Part shown: in pieces, positions 51,723-60,865 of the stretch
How positions within the stretch are numbered: position 1 is the first letter of the stretch
Layout of the letters: the number at the start of each line of letters is the position of its first letter
DNA from: Myxococcus sp. RHSTA-1-4
GTDB taxonomy: Bacteria > Myxococcota > Myxococcia > Myxococcales > Myxococcaceae
Direction: 5' to 3'
Assembly (NCBI RefSeq): GCF_020037125.1
Contig: NZ_JAIQDG010000006.1
Span: 248,001-312,000, forward strand
DNA: 64,000 nucleotides
Notes under the pieces: generated by a model
The model's database searches: none
The model's input: only the letters and a program-made list of their open reading frames with translations
Told to the model about the DNA's origin: nothing
Position numbers and translations under genes: made by a program

Positions 51723-52505
51723 ATGGGTCTCAAGAACGTGCTGTCCGCCGCGGTGCTCGCCGTGGCCATGCTGTCCGCCCCGGCCGCCCTGGCGATGGAA
51801 ACGGCCGAGATGGTGAAGCTGCTGGCCACCATCGACGACCGGCAGCGCAACGGCGGTGACTACAAGGCGCTCGTCTATCTGGAGCAGAAGGAGAAGGACA
51901 AGACGGACACCGTGCGCGAGGCGTTCGTCTACCGGCGCGACGCGGACGACAAGCTGATGATTCTCTTCAGCCGTCCGAAGGCGGAGGCCGGCAAGGGTTA
52001 CCTCCGGCTGGACAAGAACCTCTGGAGCTACGACCCCAACGTGGGCAAGTGGGAGCGGCGCACGGAGCGCGAGCGCATCGCCGGCACCGACAGCCGCCGC
52101 GCCGACTTCGACGAGTCCCGCCTGGCCGAGGAGTACGACCCCTCCTTCGAGGGTGAAGGCAAGCTGGGCAAGTACACGACATTCATGCTGACCCTCAAGG
52201 CGAAGCCGGGCATGGACGTGGCCTTCCCCGTCATCAAGCTCTGGGTGGACAAGGACACGACCAACGTCCTCAAGCGCGAGGAGTACGCGCTGTCCGGCCG
52301 GAAGATGCGCACGGCGCTCTACCCGCGCTGGAAGAAGCTCTTCAGCGAGTCCAAGGGCGCCGACGTCTGGTACCCCGAGGAGATCCGCTTCTACGACGAG
52401 GTGGAGAAGGCGAACTCCACCACCGTGCTCATCAAGTCCATCGACCTGCGCGCCCTGGAAGCCAACCTCTTCACCAAGGCGTGGCTCGAGAGCAAGAGCC
52501 GATGA
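51723..52505 (+). CDS. Outer-membrane lipoprotein-sorting-like (LolA-fold) periplasmic protein
   Basis: A 260-residue exported protein (signal peptide to about residue 24, ALA site) of the COG2834 LolA-like group. After cleavage it has the half-barrel pattern with FSRPKAEAGKGYLRLDKNLWSYDPNVGKWER, the segment common to these carriers. Such proteins are often encoded with MacB/LolCE-type exporters and carry a hydrophobic cargo across the periplasm. Its stop overlaps the start of the barrel gene (ATGA). Confidence 0.85.
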   Translation: MGLKNVLSAAVLAVAMLSAPAALAMETAEMVKLLATIDDRQRNGGDYKALVYLEQKEKDKTDTVREAFVYRRDADDKLMILFSRPKAEAGKGYLRLDKNLWSYDPNVGKWERRTERERIAGTDSRRADFDESRLAEEYDPSFEGEGKLGKYTTFMLTLKAKPGMDVAFPVIKLWVDKDTTNVLKREEYALSGRKMRTALYPRWKKLFSESKGADVWYPEEIRFYDEVEKANSTTVLIKSIDLRALEANLFTKAWLESKSR

Positions 52506-54145
52506 CTCCGCGCAACCTCACCCTGGCCGCGGCGCTGTCCGCGGCCCTCGCCGGGGCGCCCGCCCTCGGCCAGTCCGCCCCGTCAGGTGACCGGCCCGAC
52601 GAGAACGCCCTCTTCGGCGGTGAGCCGGAGAAGCCCGCCGAGGCGGCTCCTCCGCCCTCCTCCGAGAGCCAGCCGCAGGCGGACCGTCCGAGCGAGGATG
52701 CCCTCTTCGGCGGTGATGCCCCCGGGACGGAGTCGTCCGGCGCCTCTGGAGCCGCGGAGCGGCAGCCTCCGTTGACCGAGGCCTCCAAGGACGGGAGCGA
52801 CCGCGACTCGGAGGCGCTGTCCGGCCCGGCGACGCGCAGCGCGTTCGACTCCGACGAGGCCGTGGATGACCCGCTGAAGATTGGTGGCCAGTTCTACCTT
52901 CGCGCCAGCGTGGCGGCGAACGAGGGGGTGTCCTTCGGCAACACCTCGTTCGCCGCGCCCACGCTGGTGGACGGCTACTTCGACGCGCGCCCCACGGACC
53001 GGATACGCGGCTACGTGGTGGGGCGGCTGAGCTACGACCCCACCCTCACCTCCGAGCCCGCCGAGGGCGCGCCGGCGAACCCGCGCGTCCTGCTGGACCA
53101 GGCGTGGCTGCGCTTCGACCTCGAGCGCACGGTGTTCTTCACCGTGGGCAAGCAGCACGTGAAGTGGGGCACGGGGCAGATCTGGAACCCCACCGACTTC
53201 CTGTCCCCCCAGCGGCGCGACCCGCTGGCCTTCGTGGACCTGCGCACCGGCGTGTCCATGCTGAAGGTGCACGTGCCCTGGGAGGCCCGGAACTGGAACT
53301 TCTACGCCATCGCCGTGATGGACGACCTGGGCACCGACGCGGGCGCCATCACGGACCCGAACGGGGGCAACACCCGCGCCGGAGGCAGCGAGCCCGTCAA
53401 CCGCATCAGCCGCATTGGCGGCGCGCTGCGCGGCGAGGTGGTGGTGGGCCCCGCGGAAATCGGCGCCAGCGCCGTGGCGCAGCGTGGCCGGAAGCCCCGC
53501 TTCGGCCTGGACCTGTCCTCCGCCCTGGGCCCCATCGACGTCTATGGCGAGGTGGCCTTGAAGGAGGGCACGGACCGGCCCCTGTACCGGCTGCCCGAGG
53601 GCATCACGTTCGAGGAAATCCTCCAGAACATCCAGAACGGCATCCCGGTGGAGTCGTACATCCCCGCGGGCCTCACGCCCCAGGCGACGGCCGGCGCGAA
53701 CTACAGCTTCGGGTACGGCGAGAACGACATCGCCATCGTGGGCGTGGAGTACTTCTACAACTCCACGGGCTACACGAGCTCCTTCGGCTACCCGTACCTG
53801 CTCAGCCAGGGCGCCCTCCAACCGCTCTACACGGGCCGCCACTACGGCGCCGCGTACGTCTTCCTGGACCGGCCCGGCTCGCTGGAGCGCACGTCCTTCA
53901 ACCTCTTCACGCTGGGCAACCTGTCCGACCGGTCCTTCGTGAGCCGGCTCAACATGACGCACCGGGCACTCACGTACCTCACCGTGGAGGCGTACGGCGC
54001 CGTTCACTATGGCCGCATGGGCGGAGAGTTCCGGCTCGGCTTCTCGACACCGGAAATCCCCCTCAGCCCGACGGAGAGAATCCCCGCGATGACCGTGGCC
54101 GCACCCACCTTCGAGCTGGGTGCCGGCCTGCGCATCAGCCTCTGA
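52502..54145 (+). CDS. Outer-membrane beta-barrel (DUF1302/porin-like) with N-terminal linker
   Basis: A 547-residue exported protein: signal peptide (about 1-24), then a disordered region to about 115 that holds two copies of a DRPxxxALFGG motif (about residues 30-40 and 61-71), then a long series of amphipathic strands ending ...GAGLRISL, as expected of an outer-membrane barrel of 14-18 strands. FTVGKQHVKWGTGQIWNPTDFLSP is typical of DUF1302-like barrels found with LolA-like carriers. Coupled to the carrier gene by ATGA. Probably the outer-membrane end of the export route. Confidence 0.8.
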   Translation: MTPRNLTLAAALSAALAGAPALGQSAPSGDRPDENALFGGEPEKPAEAAPPPSSESQPQADRPSEDALFGGDAPGTESSGASGAAERQPPLTEASKDGSDRDSEALSGPATRSAFDSDEAVDDPLKIGGQFYLRASVAANEGVSFGNTSFAAPTLVDGYFDARPTDRIRGYVVGRLSYDPTLTSEPAEGAPANPRVLLDQAWLRFDLERTVFFTVGKQHVKWGTGQIWNPTDFLSPQRRDPLAFVDLRTGVSMLKVHVPWEARNWNFYAIAVMDDLGTDAGAITDPNGGNTRAGGSEPVNRISRIGGALRGEVVVGPAEIGASAVAQRGRKPRFGLDLSSALGPIDVYGEVALKEGTDRPLYRLPEGITFEEILQNIQNGIPVESYIPAGLTPQATAGANYSFGYGENDIAIVGVEYFYNSTGYTSSFGYPYLLSQGALQPLYTGRHYGAAYVFLDRPGSLERTSFNLFTLGNLSDRSFVSRLNMTHRALTYLTVEAYGAVHYGRMGGEFRLGFSTPEIPLSPTERIPAMTVAAPTFELGAGLRISL

Positions 54146-54170
54146 CACAGGCACGGGTCTCCGCGTCCAA

Positions 54171-54201
54171 GGGCCGCGTCTCCTTCACGGGGACGCGGCC
54201 C
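54171..54201 (+). terminator. Terminator hairpin after the exporter operon
   Basis: A 13-bp stem (GGGCCGCGTCTCC with one G-U wobble) and a five-base loop 25 bases after the barrel stop, followed by a T-enriched stretch. It separates the exporter operon from the polyketide cluster. Confidence 0.75.
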
Positions 54202-54361
54202 TTCGCGTTTCGGGCGCGTGGGCCCGGCTGCCCGCGTGTCCCCCGGCGGAGCGTCCCTCCCCGCCGTCATCCCGCTCTTCACATCGGCCATTCGCGGGCC
54301 CTGCCTCTGGGCGCCACGGAGCACCTCCGTCGCGCCCAACCGCGAAAGGAAACGACGAACG

Positions 54362-54781
54362 ATGTGGTCCTTTGAGCACTCCGAGGAGACGAAGGCGAAG
54401 AGCAGTGACGTGTGGCGGCTGTACAGCGATGTCTCCACCTGGCCCCGCTGGGACCATGGCGTCGAGTGGGTGAAGCTGGAGGGCCCCTTCACCCAGGGCA
54501 CCCGGGGACGGATGAAGCCCCTCGGCGGCGAGCCTGTCGGCATCCATCTGACCGAGGCCGTCGAGAACGAGCGCTTCAGCGACGAGACCACCCTGCCCCA
54601 GGCCGTGATGCGGTTCGAGCACACGCTGACCCGGGGCCGCGGTGGCAAGACGCGCATCACCCACCGGGTCGTCATCGATGGGCCCCTCGCGGAGCTCTAC
54701 GTGGACGGCTTCGGCAAGAAGGTCGCCACGGGACTCCCGCTGAGCGTCAAGGCGCTCGCCCGTCTCGCCGAGCAGCCGTAG
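54362..54781 (+). CDS. SRPBCC-fold protein, polyketide cyclase-like
   Basis: A 139-residue protein of the START/SRPBCC superfamily (polyketide_cyc2-like): an N-terminal beta strand, the WRLYSDVSTWPRWDHGVEWVKLEG segment of these proteins, and a long C-terminal helix around the substrate pocket. It starts the polyketide cluster; AAAGGAAA precedes the ATG. It is not closely similar to the three QPQPPP-type cyclases farther along, so it may act on a different step or protect an intermediate. Confidence 0.75.
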   Translation: MWSFEHSEETKAKSSDVWRLYSDVSTWPRWDHGVEWVKLEGPFTQGTRGRMKPLGGEPVGIHLTEAVENERFSDETTLPQAVMRFEHTLTRGRGGKTRITHRVVIDGPLAELYVDGFGKKVATGLPLSVKALARLAEQP

Positions 54782-54819
54782 CCGCGGACCTCCGCCTCCC
54801 ACACCCCTTCAGGACATTC

Positions 54820-56226
54820 ATGCAAGACACCATCCAGGGACCTCCGTATCCCAACAAGTGCCGTCTGCCCTTCTTCCTCTACCCGCCCGCCATGTGGAGC
54901 AACCCGGAGGGCTCCGCGTTCTGCGAGCGGCTGGCGCTCGATGAGTCCGCGGGCGACTACGTCGTCTACGTCTCGGTGCCGTTCTGCCGGGTGCGCTGCA
55001 AGGCCTGCCCCTACTTCGTCCGCGTGCTCTCCCCGGAGGACAAGGAGGGCGAGGAGGAGCGCTACCTCAACGCGCTCATCGCCGACATCCGGCGCTGGGG
55101 CAGCTACCCGCGCTGGCGCGACGGCCGCGCGCGCGCCGTCTACATCGGCGGCGGCACCGGCTCCATCCTGAAGACCTCCAGCCTGAAGCGGCTGGTGGAC
55201 GCCATCGCGGAGAGCTTTCCCCTCACGCCCGGCTGCGGCATCACCCTGGAGGGGAACGCGCGCGACTTCACCGAGGACAAGCTGGACTACGTCGCCAGCT
55301 CCCGCATCAACCGCGTGAGCCTCGGCGTCCAGTCCTTCGACGAGAAGGTGCTGCGCATCGTCGGCTCTCCCCACGCCGCCCAGGAGAGCATCACCGTCAT
55401 CCAGGGGCTCCAGAAGCGAGGCTTCAAGAACATCTCGCTGGACCTCATGTACAACATGCCGCTCCACACCATCACCGAGTGGAAGCGCGACCTCGAGACG
55501 CTCAAGCAGCTCGATGTGAAGCACTTCACCGTCTACCTGTACCGCATCCACGAGGGCACGGCGCAGGAGCAGATGATCAAGTCGGGGCGGCTGCCTCCCG
55601 TGAGAGACCCCGACTCTCCGGAGGTGCTGGAGATGCGGCGCGAGGCGAGCCGCGTCGCCGCCGAGCTCGGCTACCGCGAGTACATGTTCGACCACTTCGC
55701 GCAGCCCGGCTTCGAGAGCGAGTACATGCTCTGGTCCTGGCGCGAGGCGGACAAGGATGCGCTCGCCATCGGCCCGGGCGCCTATAGCTACATCAATGGC
55801 TATCGCGTCGGCACCGACAAGGACGTCGCGGGCTACATCAAGGCCGTGGAGAAGGGCGAGCACCTCCTCTCCACCATCTCCGAGAAGATGGGCGAGCGGG
55901 GCCGCCGCGAGCGCTACGTCATCTTCTCGCTCGAGTTCTTCCACATCGACTTCGCCCACTACCGGAAGAACTTCGGCACCGCGTTCATGGAGGACTTCTC
56001 CGACATCGCGCACAGGCTGAAGCACAAGGGACTGGTGGAGCTGCACCCGGACCGGATGGAGCTGACCGGGCTGGGCAAGGAGTGGCGCGCCAACGTGCTG
56101 CTCGAGTTCATGAACCCCGCGTACTGGAAGGACGAGGGGGCCCTGTCCGAGCGCAACTGGTCCATGAACACCGTGATGGTGCAGATCGCCGCCTCGGACC
56201 GCCGGAAGTGGCTGGGGCTCGACTGA
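54820..56226 (+). CDS. HemN-like radical SAM enzyme
   Basis: A 468-residue radical S-adenosylmethionine protein of the HemN/HemW group. The iron-sulfur motif CRVRCKAC (Cys56, Cys60, Cys63), the SAM motif IGGGTGS, and a HemN C-terminal domain (about 370-450) are present. HemN-like proteins outside heme synthesis often methylate or cyclopropanate in secondary metabolism; being inside a polyketide cluster argues for such a tailoring step. It ends directly at the next gene. AGGA lies five bases before the ATG. Not a housekeeping coproporphyrinogen oxidase by context. Confidence 0.85.
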   Translation: MQDTIQGPPYPNKCRLPFFLYPPAMWSNPEGSAFCERLALDESAGDYVVYVSVPFCRVRCKACPYFVRVLSPEDKEGEEERYLNALIADIRRWGSYPRWRDGRARAVYIGGGTGSILKTSSLKRLVDAIAESFPLTPGCGITLEGNARDFTEDKLDYVASSRINRVSLGVQSFDEKVLRIVGSPHAAQESITVIQGLQKRGFKNISLDLMYNMPLHTITEWKRDLETLKQLDVKHFTVYLYRIHEGTAQEQMIKSGRLPPVRDPDSPEVLEMRREASRVAAELGYREYMFDHFAQPGFESEYMLWSWREADKDALAIGPGAYSYINGYRVGTDKDVAGYIKAVEKGEHLLSTISEKMGERGRRERYVIFSLEFFHIDFAHYRKNFGTAFMEDFSDIAHRLKHKGLVELHPDRMELTGLGKEWRANVLLEFMNPAYWKDEGALSERNWSMNTVMVQIAASDRRKWLGLD

Positions 56227-56241
56227 ATGAGGGGGAACCAC

Positions 56242-56964
56242 ATGCACTACCAGAACATCGTCAACGCGTTGCGGGAGCTGGACATCGACACGGGCGCTCT
56301 CTCGCTGGACTCCCGGCTCGAAGCGGACCTCGGGCTCGACTCGCAGGAAATCGTGGAGCTGCGGGCCGCGCTCGACCAGCGCTATCGCATCCAGCTTCCG
56401 GAGCGCGAGCTGCGCAAGACCTCCACCCTCCGGGACCTCATCGGCTGGCTGGAGAAGCTCGCCCCCAAGGAGGATGACCCGGAGCGGGAGTACTCCTGCG
56501 AGGCGCGCGCGGTCATCCAGCGCCCTCGTGGTGACGTCTATGAAGCCCTCTTCCGGCTGGAGGACTGGCCGCGGCACCTGCCCCACGTGCTCGGGGTCAA
56601 CGTGCTCTACGACGACGGGCGCTACCAGGAGTTCACCATGCGCGTCGCCTCGAAGACGAGCCCGCTGGAGGTCCGCTCGGTGCGCGACTGCGATGGAGCG
56701 GCGCGTATCGACTTCTTCCAGCCCCAGCCCCCGCCCTACCTCCGCCACCACTCGGGGGGCTGGCGCTTCGAGGAGCGCGCCGACGGCTCCACCGAGGTGC
56801 ACACCTTCCACCGCTGGCGGCTGAACCCCGGCGTCGCGCGAGAGCTCTTCCCCCACACCGGCGTGCCCGTCGAGGAGCAGGTGCGGGACGTGCTCCTGGA
56901 GCATGCGCGGCTCGCGCTCTCCCTGTGGAAGAGCCACCTGGAGTCCCAGCGGAGGTGCGCATGA
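56242..56964 (+). CDS. Acyl carrier protein fused to SRPBCC aromatase/cyclase
   Basis: A 240-residue two-domain protein. Residues 1-80 are an acyl carrier protein with the phosphopantetheine serine in DLGLDSQEIVEL (Ser34). Residues about 88-240 are a SRPBCC aromatase/cyclase with VNVLYDDGRYQEFTM and FFQPQPPPYL. It is the only ACP in the window, so the ketosynthase pair must use it or one outside. The start at MHYQ (56242) has GAGGGGG upstream; an ATG 15 bases earlier abuts the previous stop. Fusing the carrier to the ring-forming enzyme would pass the chain directly to cyclisation. Its cyclase half is a paralogue of the 60862 gene. Confidence 0.85.
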   Translation: MHYQNIVNALRELDIDTGALSLDSRLEADLGLDSQEIVELRAALDQRYRIQLPERELRKTSTLRDLIGWLEKLAPKEDDPEREYSCEARAVIQRPRGDVYEALFRLEDWPRHLPHVLGVNVLYDDGRYQEFTMRVASKTSPLEVRSVRDCDGAARIDFFQPQPPPYLRHHSGGWRFEERADGSTEVHTFHRWRLNPGVARELFPHTGVPVEEQVRDVLLEHARLALSLWKSHLESQRRCA

Positions 56965-57422
56965 GCACGAAGTCCCATCGAACCGGGCGGTTCAGCACCT
57001 ACGTGCGCGGCATCCGCATCGAGCGTGGGCCGGCGGAGGTCGCCGGCTTCCTGCGGGAGGTGTCCAACCTGCCACGCTGGACCCGCTTCTTCCTCCACGT
57101 CGGCGAGCTCCAGGGCCACGGCTACGCCGTCGAGACGCTGATGGGCCCCGCGACCACGTGGATTCACGAGTACCAGTCCGAGGACACCCACCAGCTCGAG
57201 ATTGTCAGCATCATCCGCGGTGCCCGGGAGACCGCCACCCTCGACCTCTACGCGCAGGGGGAAGGGACGATGGTCCGCTTCCACCTGAGGCTGCCGTCGA
57301 AGTGGGACGCGCAGCGGGTGACCCGGCAGCTCGGGCAGCTCGACGACGAGCTGCGCACCCTCAAGCGGCTCGTGGAGTCCCATCAACCTTCAGCCCAGCC
57401 ACGCCTGGCAGGTGTTCGATGA
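56961..57422 (+). CDS. SRPBCC-fold cyclase-like protein
   Basis: A 153-residue SRPBCC-superfamily protein: YVRGIRIERGPAEVAGFLREVSNLPRWTRFF is the N-terminal helix-grip segment, followed by beta strands (VETLMGPATTWIHEYQSED) and a C-terminal helix. It lacks the QPQPPP motif of its neighbours. GGAGG lies five bases before the ATG, which overlaps the upstream stop; its stop overlaps the ketosynthase start. A second-ring cyclase or intermediate-binding role is inferred. Confidence 0.72.
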   Translation: MSTKSHRTGRFSTYVRGIRIERGPAEVAGFLREVSNLPRWTRFFLHVGELQGHGYAVETLMGPATTWIHEYQSEDTHQLEIVSIIRGARETATLDLYAQGEGTMVRFHLRLPSKWDAQRVTRQLGQLDDELRTLKRLVESHQPSAQPRLAGVR

Positions 57423-58687
57423 AGAGACAGACCCGCGTCGTCATCACGGGCATGGGGACCCTCAATCCCCTGGGACACTCCGTCCCCGAGTACTGGAGCA
57501 ACAGCCTGGCGGGCAGGTCGGGCATCAGGCCCATCACCGAGTTCGCCGTTCCCGCCGGCCGCAGCCGGATTGCCGGCATCGTCCAGGACTTCCCGACGCC
57601 TCCGGGGCCGGGGGACCGCGGCCTGATGCTGGCACGGGCCGCCGCCCGGGAGGCCGTGCGGAATGCGGCCCTGCCCCTGGCGCGCACGCCCGCGGAGGGC
57701 TCGCGCCGGGCCGTCTTCCTCGCGACGGCCATTGCCCAGATTGGCTCCATGGAACGAGCCTTCGTCCAGCAGAGCCGGGGAGGCACGAAGCCACTCGAGC
57801 CGCTCCGGGAGCCGGTGAGAAGCTCCGCGCTGCTGCGCACCTTCCACTTCAACACCGTGGCGTCCTCCCTGGCGAAGGAGCACGGCTTCCAGGGGGCCTG
57901 CGTCACCGTCCCCACGGGCTGCACCGGTGGGCTGGACGCCATCGGCATGGCCATGGATGCCATTCGCGCGGGACAGGCCGACGTCGCCCTCACCGGAGCG
58001 ACCGAGGCCCCCATCACCCCGCTCGTCGTGGCGGCCTTCGGGACGATTGGCGCCACGTCCCTGCGCAACGACGACCCGGCGGGAGCGAGCCGGCCCTTCG
58101 ACGTCGAGCGCGACGGCTTCGTCCTCGCGGAGGGCGCGGGCGTGCTGGTGCTGGAGTCGCTCGAGCACGCCGTGGGCCGGGGCGCTCCCATCCTCGCCGA
58201 GCTCGTCGGTTACGGCAGCGTCAACAACTGCCATCACATGACGGACATCCCCGAGGACGGTGCCCGCATCGCGAGGTCCGCCGAACTGGCCCTCGCGGAC
58301 GCGGGGCTGACGCCAGGGGACATCGACATGATCAACGCCCACGGTTCCTCCACGCCGCAGAATGACGTGGCCGAGGCCAACGCCTACTGGAGCCTCTTCG
58401 GCCCACGGGCGGAGACGCTCCCGGTCACCTCGAACAAGTCGCAGATCGGCCATCCCCTCTCCGCGTCGAACAGCATCGAGGTCATCTCGTCGGTGCTGTC
58501 CATCCGGGAGGGCACCATCCCGCCCACGCTCAACCTCCACCGCAAGGACAGCCGCTGCCGGCTGGACGTGGTGGCCCACGAGCCGCGGCAGCACGCCGTG
58601 CGGCGGGTGCTGAAGACGAGCAGTGGCTTCTCCGGAATCCACTCGAGCCTGGTCGTCCAACGCTATTCCGGGGAGGCGAGCCCATGA
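57419..58687 (+). CDS. Type II polyketide ketosynthase (KS-alpha)
   Basis: A 422-residue ketosynthase that makes the polyketide carbon chain by decarboxylative condensation. The catalytic triad is intact: Cys168 (VTVPTGCTGG), His308 (INAHGSS) and His345 (KSQIGHPL). Length and sequence pattern fit KS-alpha of aromatic clusters rather than FabF alone; the next gene is the matching chain-length factor, overlapping by ATGA. The start overlaps the upstream SRPBCC stop. Confidence 0.93.
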   Translation: MKRQTRVVITGMGTLNPLGHSVPEYWSNSLAGRSGIRPITEFAVPAGRSRIAGIVQDFPTPPGPGDRGLMLARAAAREAVRNAALPLARTPAEGSRRAVFLATAIAQIGSMERAFVQQSRGGTKPLEPLREPVRSSALLRTFHFNTVASSLAKEHGFQGACVTVPTGCTGGLDAIGMAMDAIRAGQADVALTGATEAPITPLVVAAFGTIGATSLRNDDPAGASRPFDVERDGFVLAEGAGVLVLESLEHAVGRGAPILAELVGYGSVNNCHHMTDIPEDGARIARSAELALADAGLTPGDIDMINAHGSSTPQNDVAEANAYWSLFGPRAETLPVTSNKSQIGHPLSASNSIEVISSVLSIREGTIPPTLNLHRKDSRCRLDVVAHEPRQHAVRRVLKTSSGFSGIHSSLVVQRYSGEASP

Positions 58688-59871
58688 GCGCGCGGAACCG
58701 CTGTGTCATCACGGGGCTGGGGCTGGCCACGCCCGCCGGCTGCAACCCCGAGTCCTACTGGAACACCCTGTCGCACGGACAGCCGCTGTTCAGGGTCCAC
58801 GACGTCTTCGGCACCGGAGACTCCGGGCTTCCCGTCTCGCGGGTGGAGGAGCAGGGCTTCGAGCCGGGAGTCTCCCGCCGTCAGGCGAAGAAGCTGGACC
58901 GCTTCACCCTGCTCGCGATGGCCGCCGTGCGGGGCGCGCTGCGGGATGCGCGGCTGTCCGCCGCGGAGCTGTCGCGCGAGACGCTGGGCATGGTGATTGG
59001 CAACTCGCTGGGTGGGTGGGCCTTCGTCGAGCCGATGATGTACGGCCTGTACTCGCGAGGGATGGAGAGCATCAACTCCTACGTCGCCACCGCCTGGTTC
59101 CCCGCGGCCGCGCAGGGGGAGGTCTCCATCCAGCTCGGGATTCGCGGCTACAGCAAGACGGTGTCGGCGGACCGAGTGAGCGCGGGCGTGGCCGTCATCC
59201 AAGCCGCCCGGTGCCTCGAAGCGGGGCGCCTGGAGGCCGTGCTCGCGGGTGGCGCCGAGGCGCCGCTCACCCCGCTGGTCCTCAATGCCTACCTCCAGGC
59301 CGGCGGTGGCGATGGTGAGCCCCTCGGCGAGGGCGCCGCGTTCCTGGTGATGGAGAAGCAGGCGCAGGCGCGAGCGAGGGGAGCGCGGGAGTACGCGGAG
59401 GTGCTGGGAGTGGGCCAGGCCGCCAGCCTCCACGAGTCCATGCGGGCCTGCCTGGATGCAGCCGGCGTGGCACCGGCCGGAGTCGATGCCGTCCTGGTCG
59501 CCGGCCCGCCGTCGGAGACGGAGGAGCAGGCGGCGCTCCGGGAACTCTTCGGAGGCCGCTCCAGCCTCCGCGTCACCTCGCCGAGGACGCTGTACGGGGA
59601 CACCGTCGCCGCGAGCATGGCGATGGACGTGGCGAGCGCCTGCCTGTGTCTGGAGCGCCAGGCCCTCCTCCCCTCCTCGGCCGCATGGGAAGAGGCGTCG
59701 GCCTATCACCCCTTCCAGCCCGTGGTGGGCACCGCCTGGCCCGCGCGGCTGCGCAAGGTGCTCGTCAATGGCCGGGACAGCGAGGGACGGGGTGTCTCCA
59801 TCCTGCTGGGCAAGCCCTCGCGGCGCTCGGTGCGGATGACGGTTTCGGGAGGCGTGGATGCCCGTGCCTGA
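58684..59871 (+). CDS. Chain-length factor (KS-beta)
   Basis: A 395-residue ketosynthase-like partner that lacks the active-site cysteine: the region aligned with Cys168 of KS-alpha reads SADRVSAG (residues about 161-168), and the later His motifs are not kept (TSPRTLYGDTVAAS in place of KSQIGH). KS-alpha/CLF heterodimers set the chain length of aromatic polyketides. The pair of genes is translationally coupled. It overlaps the methyltransferase gene by 14 bases. Confidence 0.92.
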   Translation: MSARNRCVITGLGLATPAGCNPESYWNTLSHGQPLFRVHDVFGTGDSGLPVSRVEEQGFEPGVSRRQAKKLDRFTLLAMAAVRGALRDARLSAAELSRETLGMVIGNSLGGWAFVEPMMYGLYSRGMESINSYVATAWFPAAAQGEVSIQLGIRGYSKTVSADRVSAGVAVIQAARCLEAGRLEAVLAGGAEAPLTPLVLNAYLQAGGGDGEPLGEGAAFLVMEKQAQARARGAREYAEVLGVGQAASLHESMRACLDAAGVAPAGVDAVLVAGPPSETEEQAALRELFGGRSSLRVTSPRTLYGDTVAASMAMDVASACLCLERQALLPSSAAWEEASAYHPFQPVVGTAWPARLRKVLVNGRDSEGRGVSILLGKPSRRSVRMTVSGGVDARA

Positions 59872-60865
59872 GCTGGAATTGCTGAAGGTGGTGGCGGCGC
59901 AGTGGGCTTCGCAGTCCATCTACGCGGCGGTGAAGCTGGGCGTCATCGACACCCTGGAGCGCGCGGGAGGCACCTGCGACGGAGCCGAGCTGGCGCGCCG
60001 GAGCGAGGTGCGGGAGGAGCCACTCAACAGGGTCCTCCGCGCGCTGGTGAAGCTGAAGCTGCTGGAGGAGCCTCACCCGGCGCGCTTCCGGCTGACCGGG
60101 CTGGGGCGCTGCCTGCGCACCGGCGCGCCGGGAGCGCTGGCGAGCTGGGCCCTGCTCTGGGGCGGGGAGTTCCAGCGCTCGTGGTGCAACCTGCTGCCGG
60201 CGCTGCGCACCGGGGAGACCGCCTTCGACCAGGTCCATGGCATGGGACTCTTCGAGTACCTCCAGACCCGGCCGGAGCGGGCGCGCCTCTTCGACTCGGC
60301 GATGACGGGGCTCGCCGGGTTCCTCTACGCCCAGGTCCCCCAGGCGTATGACTTCTCCGGGTACGGCACCATCGTCGATGTCGGGGGAGGACACGGGCAC
60401 CTGCTGGCGAGCATCCTGCGGCAGGCCCCCAAGGCCCGTGGCGTGCTCTTCGACCAGCCACAGGTCGTCGGGTCCGCGGGAGACGTCCTCCGCCAGGCGG
60501 GCGTGGCCGGGCGCTGCGAGAAGGTCGGCGGCGACTTCTTCTCGGCGGTCCCCGGCGGGGGCGACCTGTACGTGTTGTCGAACATCCTCCACGACTGGGA
60601 CAACACGCGGGCCGAGCACATCCTCCGCAACTGCCGGCGCGCCATGGTCCCCTCGGGGCGCCTGCTGCTCGTGGAGATGATGCTGTCCTCGGAGCACGAG
60701 CCCGACCTCGCGCGGATGACGGACCTCAACATGCTCACGCTGACGGGGGGCAAGGAGCGGACCGAAGCGGAGTTCGTCGCGCTGCTGGCCCGCGCGGGCT
60801 TCCGGCTGAGCTCGGTGCGGCCCCTGCAACCCATGACCTGCCTCATCGAGGCCGTGCCCACATGA
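59858..60865 (+). CDS. SAM-dependent O-methyltransferase (methyltransferase_2 type)
   Basis: A 335-residue class I methyltransferase with an N-terminal dimerisation winged helix (about 1-110). Its SAM motif is VDVGGGHGHLL (about 173-183) and its catalytic His is in NILHDWDN (His245). This is the family of aromatic polyketide and plant-like O-methyltransferases, so a phenol oxygen of the product is the likely target. Its start lies 14 bases inside the chain-length-factor gene. Confidence 0.93.
   Translation: MPVPELELLKVVAAQWASQSIYAAVKLGVIDTLERAGGTCDGAELARRSEVREEPLNRVLRALVKLKLLEEPHPARFRLTGLGRCLRTGAPGALASWALLWGGEFQRSWCNLLPALRTGETAFDQVHGMGLFEYLQTRPERARLFDSAMTGLAGFLYAQVPQAYDFSGYGTIVDVGGGHGHLLASILRQAPKARGVLFDQPQVVGSAGDVLRQAGVAGRCEKVGGDFFSAVPGGGDLYVLSNILHDWDNTRAEHILRNCRRAMVPSGRLLLVEMMLSSEHEPDLARMTDLNMLTLTGGKERTEAEFVALLARAGFRLSSVRPLQPMTCLIEAVPT

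Noticed and set aside
54820-56226. Housekeeping coproporphyrinogen III oxidase HemN
   Set aside because: Sits inside a polyketide operon with an adjacent start; the HemN-like subgroup is more often a tailoring enzyme in such settings.
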